Shown: positions 23,264 to 31,900 of the stretch, piece after piece
How positions within the stretch are numbered: the first letter of the stretch is position 1
Layout of the letters: every line of letters begins with the position of its first letter
From: an uncultured Eubacteriales bacterium
GTDB taxonomy: Bacteria; Bacillota; Clostridia; Oscillospirales; CAG-272
Length of the DNA stretch: 32,951 bases
Assembly: GCA_934489945.1 (NCBI GenBank)
Contig: CAKSSY010000013.1
Coordinates: forward strand, 1 to 32,951
Direction: 5' to 3'
The notes under the pieces: model-generated
Seen by the model: only the letters and a program-made list of their open reading frames with translations
What the model was told of the DNA's origin: nothing
Database searches by the model: none
Program-made: the position numbers and the translations under genes

Positions 23264-23340
23264 TGGTCGGAGTGACAAGATTCGAACTTGCGACCTCTTG
23301 GTCCCGAACCAAGCGCACTACCAAGCTGTGCCACACCCCG
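23264..23340 (-). tRNA. tRNA-Pro (anticodon CGG)
   Basis: On the minus strand a full cloverleaf is visible: acceptor CGGGGTG with CACTCCG (one G-T pair), D arm CAGCTTGGTAGTGCGC, anticodon stem CTTGG/CCAAG with loop TTCGGGA (anticodon CGG), T arm with TTCGAATC, discriminator A and encoded CCA. Length is 77 bases. It has its own promoter and terminator. Confidence 0.95.
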
Positions 23341-23361
23341 TTTCTCTTAACAAGCCTAAAC

Positions 23362-23390
23362 AGTATATCATATCGGTCATGCTTTGTCAA
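23362..23390 (-). promoter_or_regulatory. promoter of tRNA-Pro
   Basis: On the minus strand TTGACA (23385-23390) and TATACT (23362-23367) are 17 bases apart, about 20 bases before the tRNA 5' end. Confidence 0.85.
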
Positions 23391-23447
23391 GAGTTTTTTG
23401 TAAATATTTCCGTATATTTGCGTCCCGGCGTAAAAGTGGCGGTCGCC

Positions 23448-25343
23448 TCAGGCTTTTTGTTTTTTGATTTCTGCGATGCACACATCATTCGCGGGAATGA
23501 TCGGATTTCCGTAATAGATTTTCCCGATCTCCCATCCATCGGCAATCTCAAGGTGCATAGTGCCGGTCTGATGACCGTAGTTTATGGCAATCACGATATG
23601 CGTCTCGTCATCCGCAATGTGTTCCGTTGTCAAAATCAAAGGGTTCGTGCTTTTGACAACCCGTTTGCTTTGGAACGGAAGGGATTCATAAAATTTATAG
23701 TAAGGAGATTTATCTGAGGCAAAGGGGGCTATCGTTTTTCCGAGCATGAGCTCCGGTTTATATGCCATATAATAAATTCTGCCTTTTCCATACGAATTGA
23801 AGACATAAAACGGCGTTCCGTTTGCGGTGCGAGCCAAGACTGTACAAGTGTCCGCAATCGATTCTATCTCATATTTCCATGTGTCTCGCATCTCAAAATG
23901 ATCGTTTCCGAGCATCACGCGCTCCACGTCGGTTTTTTCGCGTTCGGCAATGGTCAACCCGGTCAGTTCGGGAAGTCGACGAAACATTTGGTCGGTACTG
24001 ATATACAGTGTTGCACCGGCGCGGACTCTTTCCAACAATTCGCGCAGACGATGAAGAAAAATCGGTTTGGTGGAGGTGACGCTTGGCAGAAGGTACAAAT
24101 CCGCATCCGGCAGTTTGTCCTCGGCGTAAGCGAAGGTAATATCAAATCCCGCTTGCTTTGCCAGGATAAAAGCGGCATTTGCCACGAGCTTACTGTCGGT
24201 CTGTTCCCGGGAGAGGATACATACCCCCTCGGTCAGGTGTTCGGGAAGATCGGCATACGGAAATTCTTTCAGAAAGCAATGGAAGTTTTTCATTTCTTCC
24301 GCAACGGGTTTTGCGCTTCCGTCTGCCCGGAACAGACCGTAATCCGAACCGAGATTGTTCCAGTCGTAGGGGGCATAGTCCAGTTGTCCCTGGTCGAACG
24401 CACACCACCAAAAATATCCGTTGCAGTTATGCGCCCAAGCCGAGAAGAGACTTGTCCTTAAAAAACGCGCCTCTGTTTTTTGGCTACAGTTGACATATCC
24501 GATAGAGCCGATTTCTTCAACGAAGCAGGGCTTGTTTCCCAGACAACTGTATACGGTATTGACGACGACCGGATGAATACAGGGGCGAATTGTGGTTATA
24601 GGGTCATATTGTATGGGACCTGAAAAAATATGATACGGATGTGTAGTTAAAATGTCGGTCAGTTCTCCGGTTTCCTTTATATTGAACGCACCATTGCCTT
24701 CCTTGGGCGCATTGTCAAAGCCGGAGATGACAGGGCGCGTAGGATCCCCGGCGCGGATTGCCGAGGTGATGGCGTGTGTCCAGACATAGGACTGGTCGGG
24801 GGAGATTCCTCCGTAACCATTACACTCGTTGCCCAAATCCCATGCCAGGATGGCATTTGCGTTTTGAAACCGCTTTACAAAATATTTTACAAATCGGATT
24901 TCCCATTTTATAAGGGTAGGGTCGCCGAGAAAATTCCGTCCCTCAAACGCATCCGGCGCGTAAAAACGAAAGCTCATATGTCCTGTGAGCAGACCTACAA
25001 TCAATTTTATATGATATTTGTCTGCCAGTCGGCAAAATTCCTCAAAATGCCCGCAAGCCTCTTCGCTGACGCCTGCCTGACCTGCTTCGGTATCGGGGAG
25101 TGGAGATTCTCCGGGCATCATTCGATATTCATAGCATTGTGCGTTTGCCCATATTGCCTTTAGCGGCTGAAAAACGGGCCATACAAGAAACACCCGCAAA
25201 TATTGAATACCGTGATCCGACAGGAGTTTGAAGTCTCTGTCAACGATGTTGGCATCCCAGTTTTCCCACATCCGGATAGCGTCCTCGGACGACCAGTAAT
25301 TTGCACCCGCTATAAAGGGGGCCCCACCTTTCAAAAGTGCCAT
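23448..25343 (-). CDS. GH5-like intracellular glycoside hydrolase
   Basis: A 631-aa enzyme without a signal peptide, so it acts on imported oligosaccharides. The N-terminal TIM barrel (residues about 8-365) begins FIAGANYWSS and shows the acid/base E173 in WDLGNECNG and the probable nucleophile E277 in CFVEEIGSIG. Both are placed as in clan GH-A family 5 (mannanase or glucanase-like) enzymes. Residues about 375-560 resemble the beta-galactosidase trimerisation (GATase-like) domain seen in GH42 and some GH5 proteins. A small beta domain follows. The ATG has GGAGG at ideal spacing. It is divergent from an AraC regulator, the usual arrangement for an inducible sugar locus. The substrate cannot be read from the sequence; mannan or beta-glucan oligomers are plausible. 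Confidence 0.83.
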   Translation of the reverse strand: MALLKGGAPFIAGANYWSSEDAIRMWENWDANIVDRDFKLLSDHGIQYLRVFLVWPVFQPLKAIWANAQCYEYRMMPGESPLPDTEAGQAGVSEEACGHFEEFCRLADKYHIKLIVGLLTGHMSFRFYAPDAFEGRNFLGDPTLIKWEIRFVKYFVKRFQNANAILAWDLGNECNGYGGISPDQSYVWTHAITSAIRAGDPTRPVISGFDNAPKEGNGAFNIKETGELTDILTTHPYHIFSGPIQYDPITTIRPCIHPVVVNTVYSCLGNKPCFVEEIGSIGYVNCSQKTEARFLRTSLFSAWAHNCNGYFWWCAFDQGQLDYAPYDWNNLGSDYGLFRADGSAKPVAEEMKNFHCFLKEFPYADLPEHLTEGVCILSREQTDSKLVANAAFILAKQAGFDITFAYAEDKLPDADLYLLPSVTSTKPIFLHRLRELLERVRAGATLYISTDQMFRRLPELTGLTIAEREKTDVERVMLGNDHFEMRDTWKYEIESIADTCTVLARTANGTPFYVFNSYGKGRIYYMAYKPELMLGKTIAPFASDKSPYYKFYESLPFQSKRVVKSTNPLILTTEHIADDETHIVIAINYGHQTGTMHLEIADGWEIGKIYYGNPIIPANDVCIAEIKKQKA

Positions 25344-25357
25344 TTCGACCTCCGTGC

Positions 25358-25386
25358 TTGATTATTTTTATTTTGTATGGTATAAT
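25358..25386 (+). promoter_or_regulatory. ancestral-looking promoter at the left edge of the tandem repeat
   Basis: TTGATT (25358-25363) and TATAAT (25381-25386) are 17 bases apart. The TATAAT box recurs at 25511 and 25641 at the end of each repeat unit, each as an extended -10 (TGGTATAAT). On the minus strand TTGCAA (25401-25406) and TATACC (25379-25384) are 16 apart and could serve the glycosidase gene. Confidence 0.5.
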
Positions 25387-25640
25387 TGCCACAGGAAGAA
25401 TTGCAACGCAATTCTTCACAGGCTTACGCCCTCCCCGTGTCGGGAGACACGGCTGTGGCATTGACGGCTTCGCAAAAATGCCCTTGCGAGCAAGCATTTT
25501 TGCTTCATGGTATAATAGCCACAGAGAAGAATTGCAGGCAATTCTTCTCGGGCTTGCGCCCTCCCCGTGTCGGGAGACACGGCTGTGGCATTGACGGCTT
25601 CGCAAAAATGCCCTTGCGAGCAAGCATTTTTGCTTCATGG
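25381..25640. repeat. two 130-bp tandem copies of a structured element
   Basis: Copy 1 is 25381-25510 and copy 2 is 25511-25640, with a third TATAAT at 25641. Each copy has an outer stem (GCCACAG with CTGTGGC) enclosing two hairpins (GAAGAATTGC with GCAATTCTTC; CCGTGTC with GACACGG) and a separate hairpin GCAAAAATGC/GCATTTTTGC. The copies differ mainly in the first hairpin, yet both still pair. Each unit ends in TGGTATAAT. The repeat fills most of the 363-base space between the glycosidase and AraC genes, and no other gene is seen there. Confidence 0.9.
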
Positions 25641-25706
25641 TATAATGATACCATGTTTTTCAGGGGATTTCTTGCACTTTTTTAATGTGGATGTTGAGGA
25701 ATTATT

Positions 25707-26501
25707 ATGTTGGACGATTCGTTTGAAATTCTGAAAGATTCCGACATGGAATCCGGAGGCGTGGCGGCATCCGGAATGGACGTGTGCTCGTATCATATGC
25801 ACACACATTTGTATTATGAAATGTTGTTATATGAGCCTTTTGAAGGATATATCAGAATAAATGGAAGGGAATTGCCGATTACAAAGCCGACTGCGGTCCT
25901 GATTGCACCGGGGGATTTTCACAGTACGGTGTTGTCGGGAAAGACTTCCCGCGTACTCAAGATGCAATGTGATTCCGCTAAACCGGAGCGGTCGTATTCA
26001 ACCGCAGTCATGGATGCCGATTGTCACGGGGAGATGATAAAACAGTTGTTTTACTCGGGCGTGGAATATCGGAACCGGAAGGATTACCTGCTTGCTGTAA
26101 TTCGCATGGCAATTTCCGAAATTTCTTTTCACGGACAGATCTTTCCCGATACTGTAACGGGGAAAACGATGTTCGTGTCGAAAACCATGCAATATATCAA
26201 CCGGAATTTCCGTGGAGAGGTAACTCTCGGGGAGGCGGCGGAAACGTTGCATGTTTCGGCACCCTACCTTTCGGGCTTGTTTTCCAAAACCGTTGGGATC
26301 CCTTTTCAAAGGTATGTCATCGAAAAAAGGCTTTCGACAGCCGCATCGCTGCTTGGAAAGGGGAATCGCTCGGTTACAAAAGCGTGTTATGAATGTGGGT
26401 ATACAAATTTGTCGCATTTCATAAGAAGTTTTGAAAAACAATACGGTGTGTCGCCGGGAGAGTATGGGAAAAAACCTTGCGGTGATGGCTTGAATTCTTA
26501 G
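25707..26501 (+). CDS. AraC-family transcriptional regulator
   Basis: A 264-aa protein. The N-terminal half is a cupin-type sugar-sensing domain (YHMHTHLYYEMLLYEPFEGY, then LIAPGDFHS). The C-terminal half has the two AraC helix-turn-helix motifs (TLGEAAETLHVSAPYLSGLF; then VTKACYECGYTNLSHFIRSF, ending YGVSPGEY). An AGGA site precedes the ATG. It is divergent from the GH5-like gene and probably activates it on sensing a sugar. The upstream tandem repeat places up to three -10 boxes ahead of it. Its stop overlaps that of the convergent ruvX gene. Confidence 0.9.
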   Translation: MLDDSFEILKDSDMESGGVAASGMDVCSYHMHTHLYYEMLLYEPFEGYIRINGRELPITKPTAVLIAPGDFHSTVLSGKTSRVLKMQCDSAKPERSYSTAVMDADCHGEMIKQLFYSGVEYRNRKDYLLAVIRMAISEISFHGQIFPDTVTGKTMFVSKTMQYINRNFRGEVTLGEAAETLHVSAPYLSGLFSKTVGIPFQRYVIEKRLSTAASLLGKGNRSVTKACYECGYTNLSHFIRSFEKQYGVSPGEYGKKPCGDGLNS

Positions 26502-26959
26502 GGCGAATTGTGATTTTTCGCATTTTTTTCCATATCAAGATAGTTTTGCAGAATGATTTGTGCGGATAGGGTGTCAATGTTGTTTTTGCGCTTGCTGCCG
26601 CGGGTGTTTGTCTCGTTCAGATAACGAGAAGCCGCCATGGTTGTCATTCTTTCGTCGAACAAAAGGATTTCGACCTCGGGCAGACGCTCCCGCAGAAGAG
26701 AGGCAAACTGCTCGGCTCTTTCGGCTCTCGGACCGACCGTTCCGTTCATGTTCAAGGGATGTCCGACAATCACACCAACCGCATGATTTTCCATGACAAT
26801 CTCGGCGACCTTGTCCGCGGTCCGGAGAATTCCTCCTACCTTGATAAAACCAATCCCCGATGCCAGAAAACGGGTTTCGTCCGAGATTGCCAGTCCTGTC
26901 CGGACGTCTCCGAAGTCGACGCCGAGTATGCGTCCTTCCTTTTGATTCAATATTGTCAT
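26498..26959 (-). CDS. ruvX: RuvX/YqgF-family Holliday junction resolvase-like protein
   Basis: A 153-aa protein of the normal family size. It has the RNase H-like motif GRILGVDFGDVRTGLAISD near the start, VIVGHPLNMNG in the middle, LLFDERMTTMAASRYLNE and a final IDTLSAQIILQNYLD. The acidic residues of the fold (D in GVDFGD, E in DERMTT, D in NIDTLSA) are present. Members act in Holliday-junction resolution or in 16S rRNA 5'-end processing. The start at 26959 is chosen because GGGAGG lies just upstream; a longer frame from 27043 has no site. It overlaps the convergent AraC stop by four bases. Confidence 0.92.
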   Translation of the reverse strand: MTILNQKEGRILGVDFGDVRTGLAISDETRFLASGIGFIKVGGILRTADKVAEIVMENHAVGVIVGHPLNMNGTVGPRAERAEQFASLLRERLPEVEILLFDERMTTMAASRYLNETNTRGSKRKNNIDTLSAQIILQNYLDMEKNAKNHNSP

Positions 26960-27047
26960 ATATTCCTCCCAATCAGGCGTACCGCCCGTCATTCTGTCTT
27001 TATTATAATTGGTTTGTGCGGAAAAGTAAAGTTTTTTTGGCATTTTT

Positions 27048-27076
27048 GAATAAAACTTTTCTGCGAGGCAACACTA
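27048..27076 (+). promoter_or_regulatory. sigma-F/sigma-G-like promoter of the spoIIQ-like gene
   Basis: GAATA (27048-27052) and GGCAACACTA (27067-27076) are 14 bases apart. The second element fits the forespore sigma-F -10 consensus GGnnAnAHTR at every defined position, and the first fits GYWTA at four of five. Confidence 0.6.
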
Positions 27077-27113
27077 ATAGCAACCGAAAACGAAAAATCA
27101 AAGGAGTCAAAAA

Positions 27114-27821
27114 ATGCCGAACAACAACTTCAAAAATAGTAGATTTGCTCAGAACTTCAGGGAAAATCGTGCTGTGTGGATCACGGCAATTACGCTGCTT
27201 GTGGCACTTGCTGTCATTGCGGCGGTGGCTACGGTTGCGAACCGTTCCAAAAGAATGTCGGAAGAATCCACCTCGGAACCTACCGAATCCACCAAACGGG
27301 AACCGTCAACCGAGCAGACACAACCCACGTCCGATGTGTCGGGTAAAATTCCGTCTTTTGTGGCACCCACCTCGGGAAAACTTGTGAAATCCCATGATGC
27401 CGAGCATCAGGTTTTCTCTAGCACGATGAACGATTATCGCGTCCACCTTGGTGTTGATATCGAAACGGCGGATAAGGCACCCGTTTATGCGACGGCGGAC
27501 GGCACGGTGGCAGAGGTTTGGGAAGACCCGCTGATGGGACAATGCGTTGCCATCAAGCACAGCGGAGATGCAGTCAGTATTTATAAGAATCTTGATACGA
27601 CGCTGGCAGAGGGAATTAAGGCGGGAAGTGCCGTAAAAAGCGGACAATTGATCGCTTACGTCGGAGAAACGGCAATGACCGAGATTGCCGACGAGCCGCA
27701 TCTGCATTTTGAAATGACGGTGGCGGGATTGCAGGTGGACCCGCTGAGTTATTTGGGGGACGAGGTGGTGGCGACACTTTCGTCCGCGGCATATGAGGAT
27801 GCCAAAACTACCACAAATTGA
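27114..27821 (+). CDS. spoIIQ: SpoIIQ-like membrane-anchored M23 family protein
   Basis: A 235-aa protein. A cytoplasmic N-terminus and one transmembrane helix (residues 22-42, WITAITLLVALAVIAAVA) are followed by a Ser/Thr/Glu linker and a LytM/M23 domain (about 82-215). Zinc-ligand motifs are present: H111 and D115 (HLGVD) and H196-x-H198 (PHLHFE). The usual catalytic His of the Y-x-H-L motif is replaced by Asn in IYKNL. SpoIIQ acts in the forespore membrane with SpoIIIAH to connect forespore and mother cell during engulfment. The length, the single TM and the sigma-F-like promoter support this role over a vegetative peptidase. The ATG has AAAGGAG before it. Confidence 0.83.
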   Translation: MPNNNFKNSRFAQNFRENRAVWITAITLLVALAVIAAVATVANRSKRMSEESTSEPTESTKREPSTEQTQPTSDVSGKIPSFVAPTSGKLVKSHDAEHQVFSSTMNDYRVHLGVDIETADKAPVYATADGTVAEVWEDPLMGQCVAIKHSGDAVSIYKNLDTTLAEGIKAGSAVKSGQLIAYVGETAMTEIADEPHLHFEMTVAGLQVDPLSYLGDEVVATLSSAAYEDAKTTTN

Positions 27822-27830
27822 ATGCCCACA

Positions 27831-27869
27831 GGAAAAGGACGGGGAAATATCCGTCCTTTTCCTTTTTTA
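27831..27869 (+). terminator. terminator of the spoIIQ-like gene
   Basis: A 12-bp stem (GGAAAAGGACGG with CCGTCCTTTTCC) and short loop are followed by TTTTTT. Confidence 0.9.
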
Positions 27870-27991
27870 GAGCAAAATTGTCCCAAAAAAACCTGAAAAA
27901 TAGAGTATAAAAATGAAAAATCCTGTTGCAATCATCATAAAGATGTGATATAATGATACATGACAGATGATATGTCGATGTGAGAGGTATC

Positions 27992-28759
27992 ATGCTAAGA
28001 ATTGCGATATGTGATGACACGGAACAACACTCGGAACAAATGATGAAACAATTCCGAACGTTCGCTCAGGAAATGTCGGTGACAGCGGAGGTCGAATGCT
28101 TTGCATCTCTCGCGGCACTCGGCAGAATGTTGGAAGCGGATGTCAATGGGTATCGCCTGCTTGTTGTGGAAACGAGAGTGGGAGATGCGGATGGCATAGC
28201 GTTTGCCCGATTGCTGAGACAGCGCGGATGCAATGCGGAGATTCTCTTTCTCTCCGGAGATTCCGCCGGGGCGATGGAAGCCTATGGCGCGTTTCCGCTG
28301 AGTTTTATAAGGAAACCGGCTGCACGGAACGAGCTGCGGGATGCGTTTGCATTTGTTGTGAGACGTTACGAACAGAAACCTTCTATAATATTATATGGCG
28401 GGGATGGAAAGCGTAACGGATTTGTGACCGATGACATCATATATATAGAAGTGTTTCGTACGGAACTGGAAGTGCATTGCCGAAGGGGCGGAGTAACCTG
28501 TATCGGTGCACTGAACGATGCGTATGAAAAACTTCCGAAGCCGCAATTTTACCGTTCACACAGAAGCTTTATAGTGAACCTGCTCAAAGTCAGACGGATG
28601 GAGAAATATCGGTTCATTATGGAGACCGGCGATCATGTCACAATCGCAAAAAACCGTTACGCCGAGGCGAAGAAGGCGTGGATGGACTTTTGCGGGACTT
28701 CGGAGTTTGGCACTCGCGAGGGGATTTCGCGTTGTGGGACAGCCACGAAGGGGATTTGA
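27992..28759 (+). CDS. LytTR-type response regulator with Glu at the phospho-acceptor site
   Basis: A 255-aa protein. The ATG at 27992 with GAGAGG 4 bases upstream is preferred over an in-frame GTG at 27980. The receiver domain (residues 2-118) keeps the acidic pair D8/D9 and K108 (FIRKPA). The site that aligns with the phospho-acceptor Asp is E60, in LLVVETRVGDADG. The LytTR DNA-binding domain (about 126-228) has IIYIEVFRTELEVH, YRSHRSFIVNLLKV and ITIAKNRY-like VTIAKNRYAEAKK. A 22-residue tail follows. No kinase gene is adjacent. Asp-to-Glu can mimic phosphorylation, so the protein may be active without a kinase. The next gene has a pair of LytTR-like boxes before its promoter. Confidence 0.85.
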   Translation: MLRIAICDDTEQHSEQMMKQFRTFAQEMSVTAEVECFASLAALGRMLEADVNGYRLLVVETRVGDADGIAFARLLRQRGCNAEILFLSGDSAGAMEAYGAFPLSFIRKPAARNELRDAFAFVVRRYEQKPSIILYGGDGKRNGFVTDDIIYIEVFRTELEVHCRRGGVTCIGALNDAYEKLPKPQFYRSHRSFIVNLLKVRRMEKYRFIMETGDHVTIAKNRYAEAKKAWMDFCGTSEFGTREGISRCGTATKGI

Positions 28760-28813
28760 GCTCCCGCTGAACGCATATTTACACCATGTGTGCGGAAAGA
28801 AGCGGAGAACTAT

Positions 28814-28880
28814 CCCGTTGATACGAAATACCACCCGTTCGTTAAAAAGTAGTGCGAAATTCAAAATAATGGTGTACAAT
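28814..28880 (+). promoter_or_regulatory. paired LytTR-like boxes and promoter of the lipoprotein gene
   Basis: CCCGTTGAT (28814-28822) and CCCGTTCGT (28834-28842) form a direct repeat with a 20-bp period. Each fits the LytTR half-site pattern [TA][AC][CA]GTTN[AG][TG] at eight of nine positions. TACAAT lies at 28875-28880 with a poor -35 (28852-28857), as expected for an activated promoter. GGAGG at 28902-28906 precedes the ATG at 28913. Confidence 0.6.
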
Positions 28881-28912
28881 GGTACCACAAATTCAATTCA
28901 TGGAGGGAAAAC

Positions 28913-31900
28913 ATGAGAAAAATCAAGATTACCGCGCTCGTGCTGGCTGTCCTCATGGTGGTGACAGCGTTTGCAGGATGCGCAAGCAAGTCCACTGTTG
29001 CAAATCTTGACGAAAAGGTCAATGACCTTGACGGCAAGATTAAGGATCAGTCTGAGGCACTTGCTGGTATCACAAGCACGCTTGCTGATATTCAGAAAGC
29101 TCTTAACAATCAGACTCCTTCAACCGATCTCGACTCCATCAAGAAAGATGTAGAAGAGAACAACAAGGAGATCCAGAAGATTCTTGAGGAGCTCAAGAAA
29201 CAGCTTGAAGATGTGAAGAAGCAGGCTGATGCAGCTACCGGCAATGACGATGCTGTCAAGAAGGCAATCAGCCAGACCGGTGCAAAGATCGACGACCTTA
29301 AGGGTAAGTTCGAGGATGCTAAGTCTAACTACACAGCTGAAGATATTGCTGCCATCAGACAGATCTTCGGCGATGTTCAGGCTACTATCTCCGCTTGCAC
29401 AACCGTAGATGCTGTGAATGCTGCTTTTGCAGACATGCAGAAGAAGCTCGCTGAGCACAAGGCTGTCAATGAGAAGCTGTACGATTACGTTTTGGCTCTC
29501 AAAGGCAACATCACCGACGCTTCTGCAGATAAAGTTGCAGAGGCTGTTGATGCACTTGCTGGTGCAATCAAGTTCTATGACGATGATGCAACAGTAAAGG
29601 CACTTGTTGAGTATCCGATCGGCGAGGATGAGACCATCAACCTTGTTGATGCCATCAACGATCTTAATACTGCTCAGAACAGTGAACTTCCTGCGGTGAA
29701 AGCTGCTGCTGCTGAACTTGTCAAGAAAATTGACGAGATTGACGCTACATACAGCTTTAACAGAGTGACTGAAATCCTTACCGAGTATAAGAAATGGGAA
29801 AGAAGAGCCAATAAGCTTAGCCCCGAGAACGTTAAGCTTGTCACCAACTATGATAAGCTTGTGAAGGCTCAGGCTTCCGCTTTGAATGCTGACACCGCTA
29901 AGACCATGTTCGGTGCTGAGACTATCAGCTCCAAGCTTTCTGATCGCGAAGTTGGTATTTTTGGCGACTATGACTCCCTTCTTGCTGACAACATCCAGGT
30001 GGTGTTCACTTACACAAACAAGGATGGTAAGCTTGCTCTCACCAGCGAGATCTACGCTGCTATTGACGCTAAGATTTCCGCATGGGCTAAGGAATATGAG
30101 CTCACTGATGCTGCTGTCGAGTACATTATCGACACTGTAGCAAAGCAAGCTGGCAAAGGTGACAACTACTATGCTAAGTATAAGGCAAACAAGGCTTTGG
30201 TTGCAGCTTTCGAGGCTGAATATACAAAACTTGTTGCTACTAACGGAATCTTCAGCGCAATTAAGGCTCTGAACTCCAAGAAGCTCGGTACAGATGCCGT
30301 TGAAATTGCAAACGCATATAAGAAGAATGCATCCGACATCAACGCTTGGAAAGATGCTCTTGTAAAGGCTTATGAGAACGAACTCAAAGCTGATGAGGAT
30401 CCGCTTTCCAACAGAACCATCTTCAGCATTGAGAAATATAATGCTGCTCTTACAGCAAACTTCAATGCTATGGTAGTAAAGGCACAGCTTTGCGTGTACG
30501 ACAAGACAACCAAGACCTATGCTGAGTACGGCTTGGGCTTCTTGGCTGACCTTAAGGACGACAGCAACGAGAATGCTTACTACTTCAGACTCTATGACCT
30601 TGGCGATGCTAAGTTGGCAGACTTTATCCGTGTAACCTTCCCGAAGGCTCAGGATGCTGCAGATGCAATCAACAAGAAGATCGCAAACTTCAACGCTTCT
30701 CAGGCACTTTCCATCAAGGATATCATGGTTGGTATCGGTGGCTATGTGAAGTTTGACGGTGTCAATAAGCTTCTTGCCAATACCACTGACGATATCAAGG
30801 CTACTCTTGCTGCAAACAGCAATACTCCTAAGACCATTGCAGAGTTCATCTATGTATATAAGACCACTGCAGTTTATGATCTTTCCGGTATGATTAACGT
30901 TGCTGACTATGAGGCAAAGGTTGCTGCTGTTGAGAAGATCATCAAGAATGCTGACGCTGCTGCCGCTGCTCTGAATGATGCATACGGTGCTCTTGTTGGC
31001 GAAAACGGTGTTGCTATTACGACAGCAAACGCTGCTAAGGCTAAGGACGTTTACTCTCTCTTCACCAAGTGGTTGAATGTTGGTAACAAGCAGATGCAGA
31101 CAGCAACTCTTATCAATACCACTGCTGCCGGCATCAAAGAATACAAACTGAATGATATTCTTGTCAATTATGAGAATATCGTTGCTGAGTCCGTTCGTGA
31201 TACAAACTCCGGTGAGATTGTTACTCTGAAGAAGAAAGCTGATGCTATCCTCAAGGAAGAAACACTTGTCGAGTCCATCTATCAGATGATGGATAAGGTG
31301 AATGCTTTCAGCAACCAGGCATTTGGTTATGATAACAACCAGAACAATGGCGTTGTAAAGGCAACTTATGCTGGCTCTCACAACAATTTCAACACTCAGG
31401 GTGTTACAAGTGTAACAATCAGCGAGTCTCCTATGACTGCTGATGGTAGAGACGCAAGCGGCAAGCAGTATAAGAAGGATATGTATCTGTGGACTGTTAA
31501 GTATGTTGCTTACAATGGCACGAAGTTTGTAGAATCCACATATTCTAATTACTACTATACCAATGATAAGGCAAAGATCGGCGCCGCAATTGGCGTTGAT
31601 GGTACATCGCTTGGCGATTATATCAAGGGTCAGCTTTGGGCTCCTACCGGTCTTGATTATACGAATGCATTTGCTAACGGTTTGAGAGAGGTTGTTCCCA
31701 ATAAAATCAAGGCTCAGGGCATTGATTATGTGACCAAGAACAAACTTATCCCGAGCTATGTGATGCCGATCGTTGCTATGAACCTTGAAGCTAAGTTCAT
31801 TGTGGATAACCTTGGTACAACCAGCAAGGTTGAGGCTGCTAAGAAGAACTGGGATCCTGAAAACGGCGGATACGGCTTTAACTACATTAAGGCTGTTACC

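Noticed and set aside
22869..23717. Plus-strand open frame across the small RNA and tRNA-Pro
   Set aside because: It reads through the antisense of a tRNA (giving the familiar spurious RTCDLLVPNQ string), a terminator and a promoter. It has no ribosome site.
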